DNA of 64,000 bases, taken from positions 39,941,502-40,005,501 of the forward strand of contig NC_081135.1 in assembly GCF_958295425.1 (NCBI RefSeq), in the 5' to 3' direction. Numbering within the stretch: the first letter of the stretch is position 1; each line of letters begins with the position of its first letter. Below are positions 43,438 to 53,776 of this stretch, one piece after another. The stretch comes from Solea solea. Its lineage: Eukaryota; Chordata; Actinopteri; Pleuronectiformes; Soleidae. The notes under the pieces are model-generated. The model worked only from the letters and a program-made list of their open reading frames with translations, searched no databases and was not told the DNA's origin. A program made the position numbers and the translations under genes.

Positions 43438-44332
43438 CTGTCCTCTGAGAGAATGAATGCAGAGTGGAGGCCTGACTGTTAGAGGAAGTATGATTCATCG
43501 CGTGGTTTTCTTTAGAGCAACGTCTGTCACATTGCTGCTGTTGCAACTTCATTTCCTGCTCAAGAAAGCTGTTGTTAAATGTTACAGTTACTATAGAGTT
43601 GTGTGTTTAGAGGCTTATCTGTCGAGTGTACATATCAAAGTAATATGTGTTTAAATTCATAAAAATATGTCACAGAGTCTTTCCTTCAGTGTCTTTTAAT
43701 TTAGAGTAAGGGATGAAAACCATCACCCTCAACCGCAAACTTTCCTCACTCTGGTGGGAGTGGCCTAGATGGATGTGGTGGTACTGTTGGATTACACAGG
43801 GCTTAAGCTATCTGTAGGTATGTGCATTGTCACTTTGCATCAAAAATATTCCCATTTCACTCCAATAAGGTACTTTAAATTGATGCATCTTAGTGTGTGT
43901 GTGTGTGTGTGGGGGGGGGGGGGTTGGTCATTGTGGGGGATGGTTGTATTCCGGTGTTGCTGAATCGGTAGGAGGTGGTGGTGGACTGACTGCAGTGTTC
44001 GCTGCTTCAGTCTTGGGCCTTAATGTTTTCTGGTTCAGGTTCAGGAGTGAGGGAGGTTATTGTAGAGACATAATGAGCCTGTAATACTGTCATTGTGTTG
44101 TGTTTGTATGTATTTTATTGCGTGTGGCTGTTTTATAAAATATGTTCATGCCTGGTGGGAATGTTCCTGTTGTTATTGCTTTGTCCATGATGTGTGGCTT
44201 GAATTAGCTCAAACAGTTGGTTGCTGGTATGTCCGTTTTTTAAAATGAGTTTGAATTATTTTTAAGAGCAGTTTTGCTAGTTATTCTTAGTTTGCAAATA
44301 ATGTTATTATTATTATTACTATTGTTATTATT

Positions 44333-44386
<54 letters not shown>

Positions 44387-45547
44387 TAGAACAATAATAA
44401 TCATCATAATAAGAACAATAATTCGTTCACATATCCGATAGGCATTATGGGAGTAACACTACTGCACATGCTCTGTGGGCCGCACAACCTGGAAATAAAT
44501 GCGGAAGTCAGAAATGTTTTTGGAATATGAGCTGGGTGAGCAACTCCATAGGAATTAAAGGAGCCAAAGGGGTGGAGCTCTATCCAGTTCTTATAATATA
44601 TCCATGGTCTTTACCCTCATCCCCTCTGTGTATATAACCACACCCTCTTCCTTTGTCACTCACCCCGTGAACACGTTTTTTTTAGCTCTCCGCTCCGTTT
44701 TGTTGTTTTTTATTATCCAGTTAGTGATTTATGCACGTGAGTGCTTCAGTGCCTTTGTTAACTCTTCTTAGCTGTTCCAGTCCGTGTCCACGTCCACGTT
44801 GATCCAGCTCATGTGTTTCACTCACCAGTTCTGTTCGTTACACAAATCACTGTAATAACCACATGTCGACTTTGACGTGCCACTTCTCAGCTTTCACAGA
44901 CTGTGGCGTAACTACGGTAACGTAAAGTGTGCTTGTGCCAGCGTGTGGTCAGCGATCAATCAGTGTTTAAGGGTTAAAAGATGTGATTGATTCTGGTATG
45001 TGTACTTTTGTAATATTGATATCAGACACAAAACAGACACTCATTTAAACACAAATTAAATCAACCTTACAATCATTTGACTTTGTCTCCATCTGGTGGA
45101 CAAAAATAATATTGTAGCATCTGAGAGACATAAGTATGTAAACAGCAAATATCTAACAATATATGTTTTTTGTCAAGTGCTCAATAAATATATCAACATT
45201 AAATCTTATGTCTTTTTGTAAAATGTTACTCTGTCCTTGTCAACCTGTAAACAAAGATGAACAGCTCACATTTGCTATTACACATCCATACAACACCATC
45301 ACAGGTAAACACTGCCACCTACTGGCCTGTAGTTTTGTCTGAAAAATGAAACTGTTGATGGTTTGTTTCCTAATTACAATTGATCACTTCAGCACATGTA
45401 TTGTTTTTGGTGGCTCTGTGTGTGTTTTTAATGAGTTTGTAACAGCTGTGAACTTTATAAGTCTTCACGAGTGACAGGACATTTTGTCAACAGGAGAAAT
45501 TATAGAAATAATAGTTTCAGTTTCTATGGTAACGTTAACAACCACAT

Positions 45548-45598
<51 letters not shown>

Positions 45599-46079
45599 GA
45601 GGGTCGATCTGAGCTTCCAATGGCTTCATCACTCTACATTTATTGTATAATGTAGTGGGATGTGTGTGTGTCTGTTAGTGTGTGTGAGTGCTTGTAAGTC
45701 GCTTTGATAAAAGCGTTTGCTAAATGACATGTAATGTAATGTAATGTAATGAGTGTGCATGGACCCCCAAAACAATGCCCCCACCCGTCCACCGTGTCCC
45801 CCCAGGGACAGGAGACATACAAGTGTGTTATGTATTTATCTGAATCCTGTGTGTCACTAAAGAGAACAGTTATTATAAAGAATAATATCAAACTTTTAAA
45901 GACGTTTCAAGTGTGACGTTGATGTAAAATTATCTTTTTTGTCAACTGCATCCACAAACTGCCTCTAATTATTTTATATCAAGTTGTTTATTTACAACTT
46001 AGCACTTGTTTATTTACAACATCCCCTTTTCCTCTTTTTGAACGGGATGTTGTTTCTTTGTCAACGTCTGTGGAATGTT
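43438..46079. other. region upstream of arhgap15, no gene seen
   Basis: It holds the arhgap15 5' flank, a G-run at 43,911-43,922, an ATA microsatellite (44,310-44,385), a GA microsatellite (45,548-45,592) and the SINE tail below. Six-frame reading shows no recognisable protein. Confidence 0.6.
45690..45751 (+). mobile_element. SINE family I tail fragment
   Basis: gtaagtcgctttgataaaag then cgtttgctaaatgacatg and four taatg repeats. The tRNA-like head is missing. Confidence 0.65.
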
Positions 46080-46083
46080 TTAA

Positions 46084-46770
46084 AGGCGACATAGAATGCT
46101 TGTATCACACATATATGTTAGTTATGGAGGTCTACTTATATATATTAACTTGTTTTCATGGTCACATATATGTTAGTTATGGAGGTCTACTTACATATAT
46201 TAACTTGTTTTCATGGTTAAAATCCTCCTAATCGCTGCAAACGAGCCGATCAAAATATCTCCTCACTGATGCTCTCGTCAGCCGCGCTGTTTCAGACCAA
46301 AACCACACCCCCAGAACGTGGACTGTGTTGTGATCGGCCAGCCAACGAGAGCTTTCCCACTGTCCTGTGATTGGCCAGGTACCTGGAAGTGACGTAATAG
46401 ATAGGCCAGCTCTCAGATACACAGCTCCCCCTCTGGCACGGTGGATGCTCTGCATCTCAGCAGCTACAACGAGAGTAGTTCTTCTTCTTCTGCGGTTGAA
46501 TGTACGCAACCGGATGTGCCCGGACTAGTGCCCACACCAGGAGGCGCTACGGTGGTGAGAGGAGTGGTGAGGATTTCTGATGACAACATCAAACTACGGA
46601 AGTGCCGATCCACTTCGCAGAGCCCAGGAAAACAATACAACACTATTTTCTCAGCAGTGGCTGAACTGTTTGTTCTGAAACTTTAGGGTTTCATAAACAA
46701 GGTAATGACGCAGATACACACACACACACACACACACAGCGTTAATTGGAGCTTCCGGTCTATGGGGCCT
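46084..46770. mobile_element. non-autonomous DNA transposon (MITE) with TTAA target duplication
   Basis: It is flanked by TTAA on both sides (46,080-46,083 and 46,771-46,774). The ends are AGGCGACATAGAATG and, inverted, AGGCCCCATAGACCG. A 53-bp tandem duplication (46,113-46,218) lies near the left end. TTAA targets are used by piggyBac and Kolobok elements. No transposase is present. Confidence 0.7.
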
Positions 46771-46774
46771 TTAA

Positions 46775-47210
46775 ATAAAGTTATGGTTAAAAAACAAATC
46801 AGTCACAGCGCACCTGTTTTCAATAAAAAGCCACGACCCAAACAATTCAAGCTTTCGCACCTGATTGGCTGACCATTCGTGCCAATATTCAAACTCCTTA
46901 TAAAAGCTGGAAGTGTTGACGGCACCAGAGGGAGAGGAGATGCTGACAGATCTAAGTTTGACGTTACTTTGTTTCCTCACTGACACCAGTCTTCTTCTTA
47001 TCTCTGGTCTTTAATGAAACAATCACAGTCATGTGTTAGTGTCTCACTCTCTGTTTGCAGCAACAATGCAAACCTGCTACAAACCTGCTACAAACCCTGG
47101 ATTAGGTTTCATGGACAGACTCGAATGGATTCGGTTTGCTGGCGTGAGTACAACAGAAACTCATCACAACCACACAGAAACAAACAGCAAAGACACTTAA
47201 CACTTAAATG
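46775..47210. other. short unique spacer
   Basis: The sequence between the MITE and the LINE tail shows no gene and no clear repeat. Confidence 0.5.
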
Positions 47211-49792
47211 TCCAATCCAATCCAATCCACTTTATTTATATAGCACAAGTTTAAACAAACACAAGGTTTCCAAAGTGCTGTACAAAGAATAAAACAGGGA
47301 TAAAATAAATATAAAATACGCATGTGTACACATAAAACAAATACAGTCACATAAAATCAACACTACGTGGTGTTAAAAGCCAAAGAAAAGAGGTGAGTTT
47401 TAAGAAGACTTTTAAAATGAGCCAGAGAGGAAGCCTGTCTAATGTGCAGCGGCAGACCATTCCAAAGCTTTGGAGCTGCAATGGCAAATGCTCGGTCCCC
47501 TCTGAGCTTAAGCCTGACTTTAGGCACTGTCAGGAGCAGTTGGTCAGCTGACCTGAGAAATCGGCTGGGCATGTAGGGGTGCAGCAGCTCAGAGAGGTAC
47601 AGTGAGGCGTAGCCATTTAAGGCTTTAAAAGCAAATAAAAGAATTTTAAAATGAATCCTAAAATGAACAGGCAGCCAGTGGAGTGAAGCTAAAATAGGTG
47701 AGATGTGCTCATACTTGCTTGTGCCAGTTAAAAGACGTGCAGCAGCGTTTTGTACAAGTTGAAGGCGCGCAATGGAGGACCCGCTAACCCCCATATAAAG
47801 TGCATTACAGTAATCCAGCCTAGTGGTCACAAAGGCGTGGATTACTGTTTCAAATTGCTGTCTCTGAAGGACTGGCTTGATTTTTGCCAGCTGCCTTAAC
47901 TGGAAAAAGCTACATTTCACTACAGCTTTAATCTGGCTGTCAAATTTAAGGCCCGAGTCAATTTTTACACCCAGATTATTCACAATTGGCTTGTGATACT
48001 GTGCCAGAGAAGACAAATCAACTTGGGGGCGGGTCACAGAAGTGCCACCAAAGACCATGACTTCTGTCTTTTCTTCATTAAAATTCAGGAAATTTAAAGA
48101 CATCCAAGCTTTAATTTCATGTAAGCATTTCAGCAGTGGGTCAACAGAGTAGGAATCAGCCTTTTTGAGTGGGACATAGATCTGGCTGTCATCCGCATAG
48201 CAATGAAAAGAAATGCCATGTTTCCTGAAGATAGAACCAAGTGGTAAAAGATAGAGAGAAAATAAAAGAGGGCCGAGCACAGAGCCCTGTGGGACCCCAT
48301 ATGAAAGAGGAACAGTGCAGGACACAGTCATCTAGGCTGACACAGAAAGTCCGATGTGACAGGTAGGATCTGAACCATTCTAGTACTGATGCCCACCCAC
48401 TGCTCCAAACGAGCAATCAGGATTTCATGGTCCACTGTATCAAAGGCTGCAGTCAAATCTAAAAGTACAAGGACAACACAGTGACCAGAGTCAGTAGCTA
48501 AAAAGATGTCATTAAAAACTCTTAAAAGCGCTGTTTCTGTGCTATGCAATGTTTTAAAACCAGATTGAAAAATCTCAAGAATATTTTCTTCATTTAAAAA
48601 GTCCATCAGCTGGGAATATACAATCTTCTCTAAGATTTTAGAGAAGAAAGGCAATTTGGAGATAGGCCTGTAGTTTGCCAAAACAGCAGGGTCCAGTTCA
48701 GATTTTTTTAAGTAAAGGCTGCACATTTGCATGTTTAAGATTCACAGGGACTACTCCAGAGGACAGGCTGCTATTAATAACTGTGAGACATGATGGCCCA
48801 ATAGTGGGAAAAACCTCCTTAAATAATCTGGGCGGGACAGTATCGTCAGGAGAACCTGAGGGCTTCAGATGATTCACAATCTCCTTTACAACAGGCAGGG
48901 TCACAGGCTCAAAAGTGTCCAACACAGCAGAGCAGGGGGCAAACACTGAAGGATCAGAAGCAGGAGGTGAAATAAGTGCTCTGGTAGAAGTGATTTTATC
49001 AATGAAGTAGTGAAGAAAGTTCTCACACAGAACAGGGGCGGCCTCAATTCCCGTCTGTGGAGCATTCAGAATAGAGTTTATCACTTTAAACATCACACAA
49101 GGCTTATGACAGTTTAGAATAACAATATCAGAAAAATATTTTCTTTTAGCGTCTTTCACAGCGGATTGATAATGACGCCAGCAATCCCTAAGTATTTGAA
49201 AAGACACTTGCAATTTGTCCTTTTTCCACTTTCGTTCAGCTCTTCGACAATCCTGTCTGGCAGTGCGGGTGGTTTCATTCAGCCAAGGCTCTGATTTAGT
49301 TTTCTGCTGCCTGGTCTTTAATGGAGCCGCGATGTCTATTGCAGTTTGACAGGTGTCCAGAAACCATGAGTTAAGAGCTTCTGTATCCTCACACATAGAC
49401 TCGGGAATGACGCAGTTCTCACTGAAAGCCGCGGAGAAGTGAGCAGCAGTGGAAGGGTTAAGAACTCGACATCTGCGAGCAGTAGCGCGAGGTTTAACTG
49501 TGGGACAGCAAACAGCAGCCTCAAACAATACAGGCATATGATCCGAGAAAAAGGCGTCACAGACCTCCAGATTAAGAACAGGCAGACCATAAAATAAAAC
49601 AAGATCCAGTGTGTGACCACGTTCATGTGTAGGGCCAAGGACAGACTGCACAAGATTAAAAGAGTCAACGATGTTTAAAAAGTCTCGTGCCAAAGAGTTT
49701 TCAGGGCAACACACATGAATATTACAATCTCCAACCATAAGGACTCGGTCATATTTGGGCATAATATCAGCCAAGAACTCCGAAAAATCTGT
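47211..49792 (-). mobile_element. L2-type (CR1/jockey group) LINE, 5'-truncated, frame-shifted
   Basis: The 3' end is a ttggattggattgga tail beside a tataaataaagtgg word, as in L2 elements. Read on the minus strand, the C-terminal part of an apurinic-type endonuclease is present (MVGDCNIHV, then HTLDLVLFYG and SDHMPVLFE). A linker follows, then the reverse transcriptase with [54 protein letters not shown] and [15 protein letters not shown]. At least two frameshifts break it, near 48,715 in a run of A on the coding strand and near 48,335. The element stops at 49,792, where telomere-like repeats begin. Confidence 0.88.
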
Positions 49793-50242
49793 TAAGGGTA
49801 GGGTAAGGGTTAGGTTGGGTGAAAATAGGACATCCCCCCAGAGGGAGGAGTCAGTGCACTGGGGTTAGGATACAGAGTTGTGCCCCACCACCCACGGGGG
49901 GCAGCGGAGCGAGTGCACGCACCATGAAAAGCCCGCCCCGTATGGAAAGGCCGGGCCCCCCCCACACACACCAACAAGTCATGAGGTTCTGCTAAGACCA
50001 GGAATGAGATTTTAACCAAACAGGAATTTGTTTTTTTATTATTATTATTTTTTTAATTATTATTATTTATTTCATTATTTTTATTATTTTACATTAATAT
50101 AAATTAGGCTTAGGCATTAATCTAATAGTCAGGGGCAATTGTTATTTTAAATGAATATTTAGAAATTAAGCCAGCCAAGTATAGACCTAAATTTAGGATT
50201 AGCCATTAATAATTATTGCTATGATTTAGGGTTAGGGTTAGG
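49793..50242 (-). mobile_element. truncated retroelement 3' end bracketed by telomere-like repeats (unit A)
   Basis: Plus-strand TTAGGG-type sequence (49,793-49,813) leads into the box gaaaataggacatcccccc followed by agagggaggagtcagtgcac. GC-rich sequence and then AT-rich sequence follow to 50,228, where TTAGGG repeats resume (50,228-50,242). The box is shared with 50,243-50,280 and with every 1124-bp unit further right. It looks like a 5'-truncated copy of a minus-strand element. No reading frame is convincing. Confidence 0.6.
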
Positions 50243-50280
50243 TTTGGGGAAAAGAGGACATCCCCCCCAGAGGGAGGAGT
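50243..50280 (-). mobile_element. 38-bp minimal element end between telomere repeats
   Basis: Only the terminal box is present (ttggggaaaagaggacatcc through gagggaggag), with TTAGGG repeats on both sides. Confidence 0.55.
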
Positions 50281-50342
50281 AGGGTTAGGGTTAGGGTTAG
50301 GGTTAGGGTAAGGGTTAGGGTTAGGGTAAGGGTAAGGGTTAG
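50281..50342 (+). repeat. degenerate telomeric TTAGGG tract
   Basis: Ten or so TTAGGG and TAAGGG units, G-rich on the plus strand, directly before the Penelope-like element. Confidence 0.9.
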
Positions 50343-50577
50343 GTGAAGGAAGCAGAGCCTGTCTCCCACCTGAGCGGGAGACAGGAAAAGCACGGTCCTT
50401 CCCCCGAACAGCGTCCCGCCCCCTCTCCCAAGACCGAGGACCAGCAACCTCAAAATACCTCACACTTTTTGTGTGGGTAGCAGTGCGAGCGTATGGGCTC
50501 CTCTTTCTCCTCCCATATCGCACCTCCGTCCATAACCCTTCTTGGGGACGGACCATCCTGAGTCCCAATCCAATGGG

Positions 50578-50760
50578 TATTTATTTATTTATTTATTTAT
50601 GTATTTATTAGATCAATATGAATTATTTATTTATTTATTTATTTATTTATGTATTTATTATGTCCAAATGTTTTTACAGGCAGCTTTGTATCATATGTAA
50701 TAATTATTTATTTATTTATTTATTTAATAGGAAGCTATGAATTATTTATTAAGTAGATAT
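50578..50760. repeat. (TTTA)n microsatellite in the PLE 3' region
   Basis: Three patches of ttta repeats separated by short unique words. Confidence 0.9.
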
Positions 50761-50887
50761 CTATAGTTAGGTATAATATATAATAATAAGGAAAGGGAGT
50801 GGAAAAAAAGGAAAAAAGGAAAACAAATTAGGTGAAAAAGTATGTGTGTGTGTGTGTGTGTGTGTGCGTGAATGTATGTGTACGCGT

Positions 50888-50946
50888 GCCGTAAACCCGC
50901 AACGTTTCGACCGTAAAAAAGGTCTTCTTCAGGCGGTTTTTTCGGC
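50888..50946 (-). ncRNA. hammerhead-ribozyme-like motif, PLE 3' copy
   Basis: On the minus strand the core reads CTGAAGA, then stem II GACC/GGTC, then GAAAC, then GTT before GCGG. Helix I pairs CCGC with GCGG, AAA with TTT and GCCG with CGGC around small internal loops. The predicted cleavage triplet GTT fits the NUH rule. One extra A lies between the CUGANGA box and stem II, as in the other copies. Confidence 0.72.
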
Positions 50947-51506
50947 ACAAAATGAACGTGGACTGATAGTTGAACTCACTGCTAACGAAGGATAATCTTC
51001 CCCTTTCGAGAGCTGTGAAAGGAGTGAGTTCCAAGAGGCAAATTCCTCTCTTATACTCCAGGAGTTGAAGACACACCCCCGAGTGAAATTGCTCCAGACA
51101 TACCGGAGCCAGGCGCTGCAGGCCAGCTGTCCTCTCAACCAGCAACCTAACAGGCAGATTTTTTCTGGCTCCTTCATCCATTTTTTCAAAGTAACTCAAT
51201 TGGACGCACCGAAACCAAGTTCTTCAGGGCCTCACAACCCTCTACAACCCACAATTTTTTTCATTTTTCTTAATTTTGAGGTAGGGACAGACATAAAATA
51301 AATAGGGTAAGTTTAGGAATTAAAGACAGGGTCAGGGATAGAGAAGAGGCAGGTAGGCTAGATAAAGGGTCAGAGATAGACAGGAGACAGATAAGTTAGG
51401 TTTAGGGACTAAAGACAGGGTTAGAGATAGAAAGGAGACAGAGAGGTTAAGTTTAGGGATTAGAGACAGGGTCAGGGTAAGGGTTAGGGTAGGGAAGGAA
51501 AAAAGA

Positions 51507-51539
51507 GAATTTCATCACTGCGAAGCAGTGATGAAATTC
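51507..51539. other. perfect 15-bp inverted repeat with 3-base loop
   Basis: gaatttcatcactgc, gaa, then its exact complement. It lies about 35 bp after the ORF2 stop in the element's 3' UTR. Confidence 0.9.
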
Positions 51540-51574
51540 GTGCACACTCCATCCAGTCCTATGTAGCACCACAA

Positions 51575-53773
51575 CTAGACCTCATTAAGACCATGTGGAA
51601 TTAAAGTGCCTAATTTCATTATCCAGGCCCTCTCGGCTCTCCGTCTCTGGGCCACGTTCCAATTCGGGTTTGATTCAAGAACGGAGGCCTGAACTGAATC
51701 CCAGCCGTGCTGAAGAAAGTGTTTAACCAAGTGAGTATGGATGTCTTTCTTTCTTAAAATGTTATGTCTATGTCGTGAGAATCTGGTGCGAATCGTGTTT
51801 CCAGTCTCACCGACATATTTAAGTCCACATTGTTTGCAAATTATTATATAAACACAGTTTCTGGAATTAATATTTCCCTTATTATCAATTTGGTATGTAA
51901 ATTTGGTCCTATTATTAGACACCCATACTTGCTGTTTAAAGAATTTATCCAGTGGCCTTGGTTTGGGATCAGTAAATTTAGGAATTTTTGCTTTTACCAG
52001 GTAATCCTTCAGATTTTTGTTTTTTCTGAATGCAGCAATGATCCTATGATTATATAAAATTCCCCTTTCTTTAAAGGAATCTTCAAAGTTTTTCTTAACT
52101 TCTCTGACCAGCTTCACCGTGGAGTCCGAATAAGTGGTGATAAAGGGCACCATAGAGGACACTATTTGGGGTTTAATTTGAAGGAACCTCTTGTAACAAT
52201 TTCTAAGGAAGGTCCTAGAGTACCCCCTGCTGGCCAAGGCAGTGAAGAGAACTCTAGACGCCTTCTGAAAATCTTCCTTCTGTGTGCAGATCCTGTGGAA
52301 GCGTAACAATTGCGATTTAATTAGACCTGCAAAAGTATGTCTCGGGTGAAAGCTGGTATTGTGCAATAATGCATGTGTATCCGTCTCTTTAAAAAAAACT
52401 TTAATGTCCAATCGATTAGTTTGATTAAAAGTGGGCCCCTTGAATGTGGTTGTGTCCAAAAAATCTACAGAATTTCGATCCATGGTGGATTTAACCTTAA
52501 TAGACGGATTGTAATTATTAAGAGTGTTAAGGAAAACCTTAAAATCATCTTCTGAATGTGTCCATACGCCCCAAATATCGTCTAAATAGCGATAATATTG
52601 TATGGGTCTCTTGTCACACTGTCGGAGGGCTCCTGCCTCCCAATCTGCCATAAAAATGTTGGCATATGCGGGCGCAAATTTCTTGCCCATTGCTGTGCCC
52701 TTAATTTGTAAAAAATATTCATCATTGAATTCAAAATCATTTTTAGTCAAATTAATCTCTAATAATTGTAATAGTTCTTTATCCGGTCTTTTTTTATCAT
52801 AATTTTTGGAAAAAATGTTCTTCACAGATTGAATTCCCTCCTTTATGTCTATATTAGTGTAGAGGCTATCAATGTCGATAGTAAACAAGATCGAATCTGC
52901 CGGAATATGTATATTTTTTACTTTATCTATAAAATCATATGTATCTTTAATGTAACTAGGGTGCGTAGTGGACAGTGGATTCAGAAAAAAGTCCAGGTAC
53001 TCTGCTGTTCTGTAGGTTTCACTGCTGCAGTCAGAAACAATAGGGCGACCTGGGGGAATCACATGTGGCTTGCTCCACTTAACAGGGTCCTTGTGTATCT
53101 TTGGCAACATGTAAAAACGTCTAGGTCTGGGCTCTGGATCACCAAGTAAATACTTTTTTTGTTTCCAATTAATAAACTTCTTTTCATGAAGTTTATTGAT
53201 GATTTTTGTCACTAATGGGATGGTGTCCAGATAAATTGGTTTTTGTAATTTAATGTAATAGTTTTTATCGTTTAATTGTCTGTATCCCTCCCACAAATAT
53301 TGCCCTCGGTCCATAACTACAACTACACTGCCTTTATCTGCAGGTTTAATAATAATATTTTTGTTATTCATCAACTCTTTTAGTGCTAATTGTTCTTCCC
53401 CTGTCAAATTTGGAGTCACATGCTGGATCCTGAAATGACGGTCCAGATATTTTGAGTCCTTTTTGATTAACTTAACAACTTGGGGGGGTAGTTGTGCATC
53501 GAGGGGGGCCCAATCAGATGTGGGAGTGAAAGGGGGGGGCCTGGAATCACCCTCATCACCATAGAAAGCTGCCAACTTTAATCTTCTATGGTAATTTTGA
53601 AGGTCGAATCTAGACTGTTGCCTGATATTACTATTAATATTAATGGTGGGGACAAAGGTCAGGCCTCTGTTAAGAAGAGCAAGCTGCGGGGTGGACAAAT
53701 GAACAGAATTAGACAAAACCAAAACATTCTTAAACCCCTCATATAAACAAGAGCTTGAGGGGCTCCCTAGTTT
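51575..53773 (-). CDS. PLE ORF2: Penelope-type reverse transcriptase with GIY-YIG endonuclease
   Basis: The open frame is about 732 codons. An N-terminal block has STPQLALLNRGLTFVPT. Reverse-transcriptase motifs follow: RRFYMLPKIHKDP, GRPIVSDCSS, FTIDIDSLYTNI (motif A), KGTAMGKKFAPAYANIFM (motif B), YYRYLDDIWG (motif C, catalytic DD) and SVDFLDTTTF. The C-terminal GIY-YIG domain has NCVYIIICKQCGLKYVGETG, then TRFSRHRHNI and RRAERAWIMKLG. These are the marks of an endonuclease-bearing Penelope-like protein, which copies element RNA into DNA. There is no ATG at the 5' end. The frame is open back to the last codons of ORF1 and lies in its -1 frame, so a fused ORF1-ORF2 product is likely. Both catalytic domains look intact. 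Confidence 0.9.
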   Translation of the reverse strand, partial: KLGSPSSSCLYEGFKNVLVLSNSVHLSTPQLALLNRGLTFVPTININSNIRQQSRFDLQNYHRRLKLAAFYGDEGDSRPPPFTPTSDWAPLDAQLPPQVVKLIKKDSKYLDRHFRIQHVTPNLTGEEQLALKELMNNKNIIIKPADKGSVVVVMDRGQYLWEGYRQLNDKNYYIKLQKPIYLDTIPLVTKIINKLHEKKFINWKQKKYLLGDPEPRPRRFYMLPKIHKDPVKWSKPHVIPPGRPIVSDCSSETYRTAEYLDFFLNPLSTTHPSYIKDTYDFIDKVKNIHIPADSILFTIDIDSLYTNIDIKEGIQSVKNIFSKNYDKKRPDKELLQLLEINLTKNDFEFNDEYFLQIKGTAMGKKFAPAYANIFMADWEAGALRQCDKRPIQYYRYLDDIWGVWTHSEDDFKVFLNTLNNYNPSIKVKSTMDRNSVDFLDTTTFKGPTFNQTNRLDIKVFFKETDTHALLHNTSFHPRHTFAGLIKSQLLRFHRICTQKEDFQKASRVLFTALASRGYSRTFLRNCYKRFLQIKPQIVSSMVPFITTYSDSTVKLVREVKKNFEDSFKERGILYNHRIIAAFRKNKNLKDYLVKAKIPKFTDPKPRPLDKFFKQQVWVSNNRTKFTYQIDNKGNINSRNCVYIIICKQCGLKYVGETGNTIRTRFSRHRHNILRKKDIHTHLVKHFLQHGWDSVQASVLESNPNWNVAQRRRAERAWIMKLGTLIPHGLNEV

Positions 53774-53776
53774 AAT
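53728..53776 (-). promoter_or_regulatory. candidate -1 ribosomal frameshift site at the ORF1/ORF2 junction
   Basis: On the minus strand the last ORF1 codons are GCA TTA AAC TAG. The heptamer ATTAAAC differs by one base from the classic TTTAAAC. After a 7-base spacer (TAGGGAG) comes CCCCTCA, a 14-base loop and TGAGGGG, a perfect 7-bp stem. ORF2 continues as AAA CTA GGG in the -1 frame. The frame relationship and the stem are seen directly; frameshifting is inferred. Confidence 0.6.

Noticed and set aside
46228..46686. Coding frames of 81-93 codons on both strands
   Set aside because: They lie wholly within the TTAA-flanked MITE and resemble no transposase.
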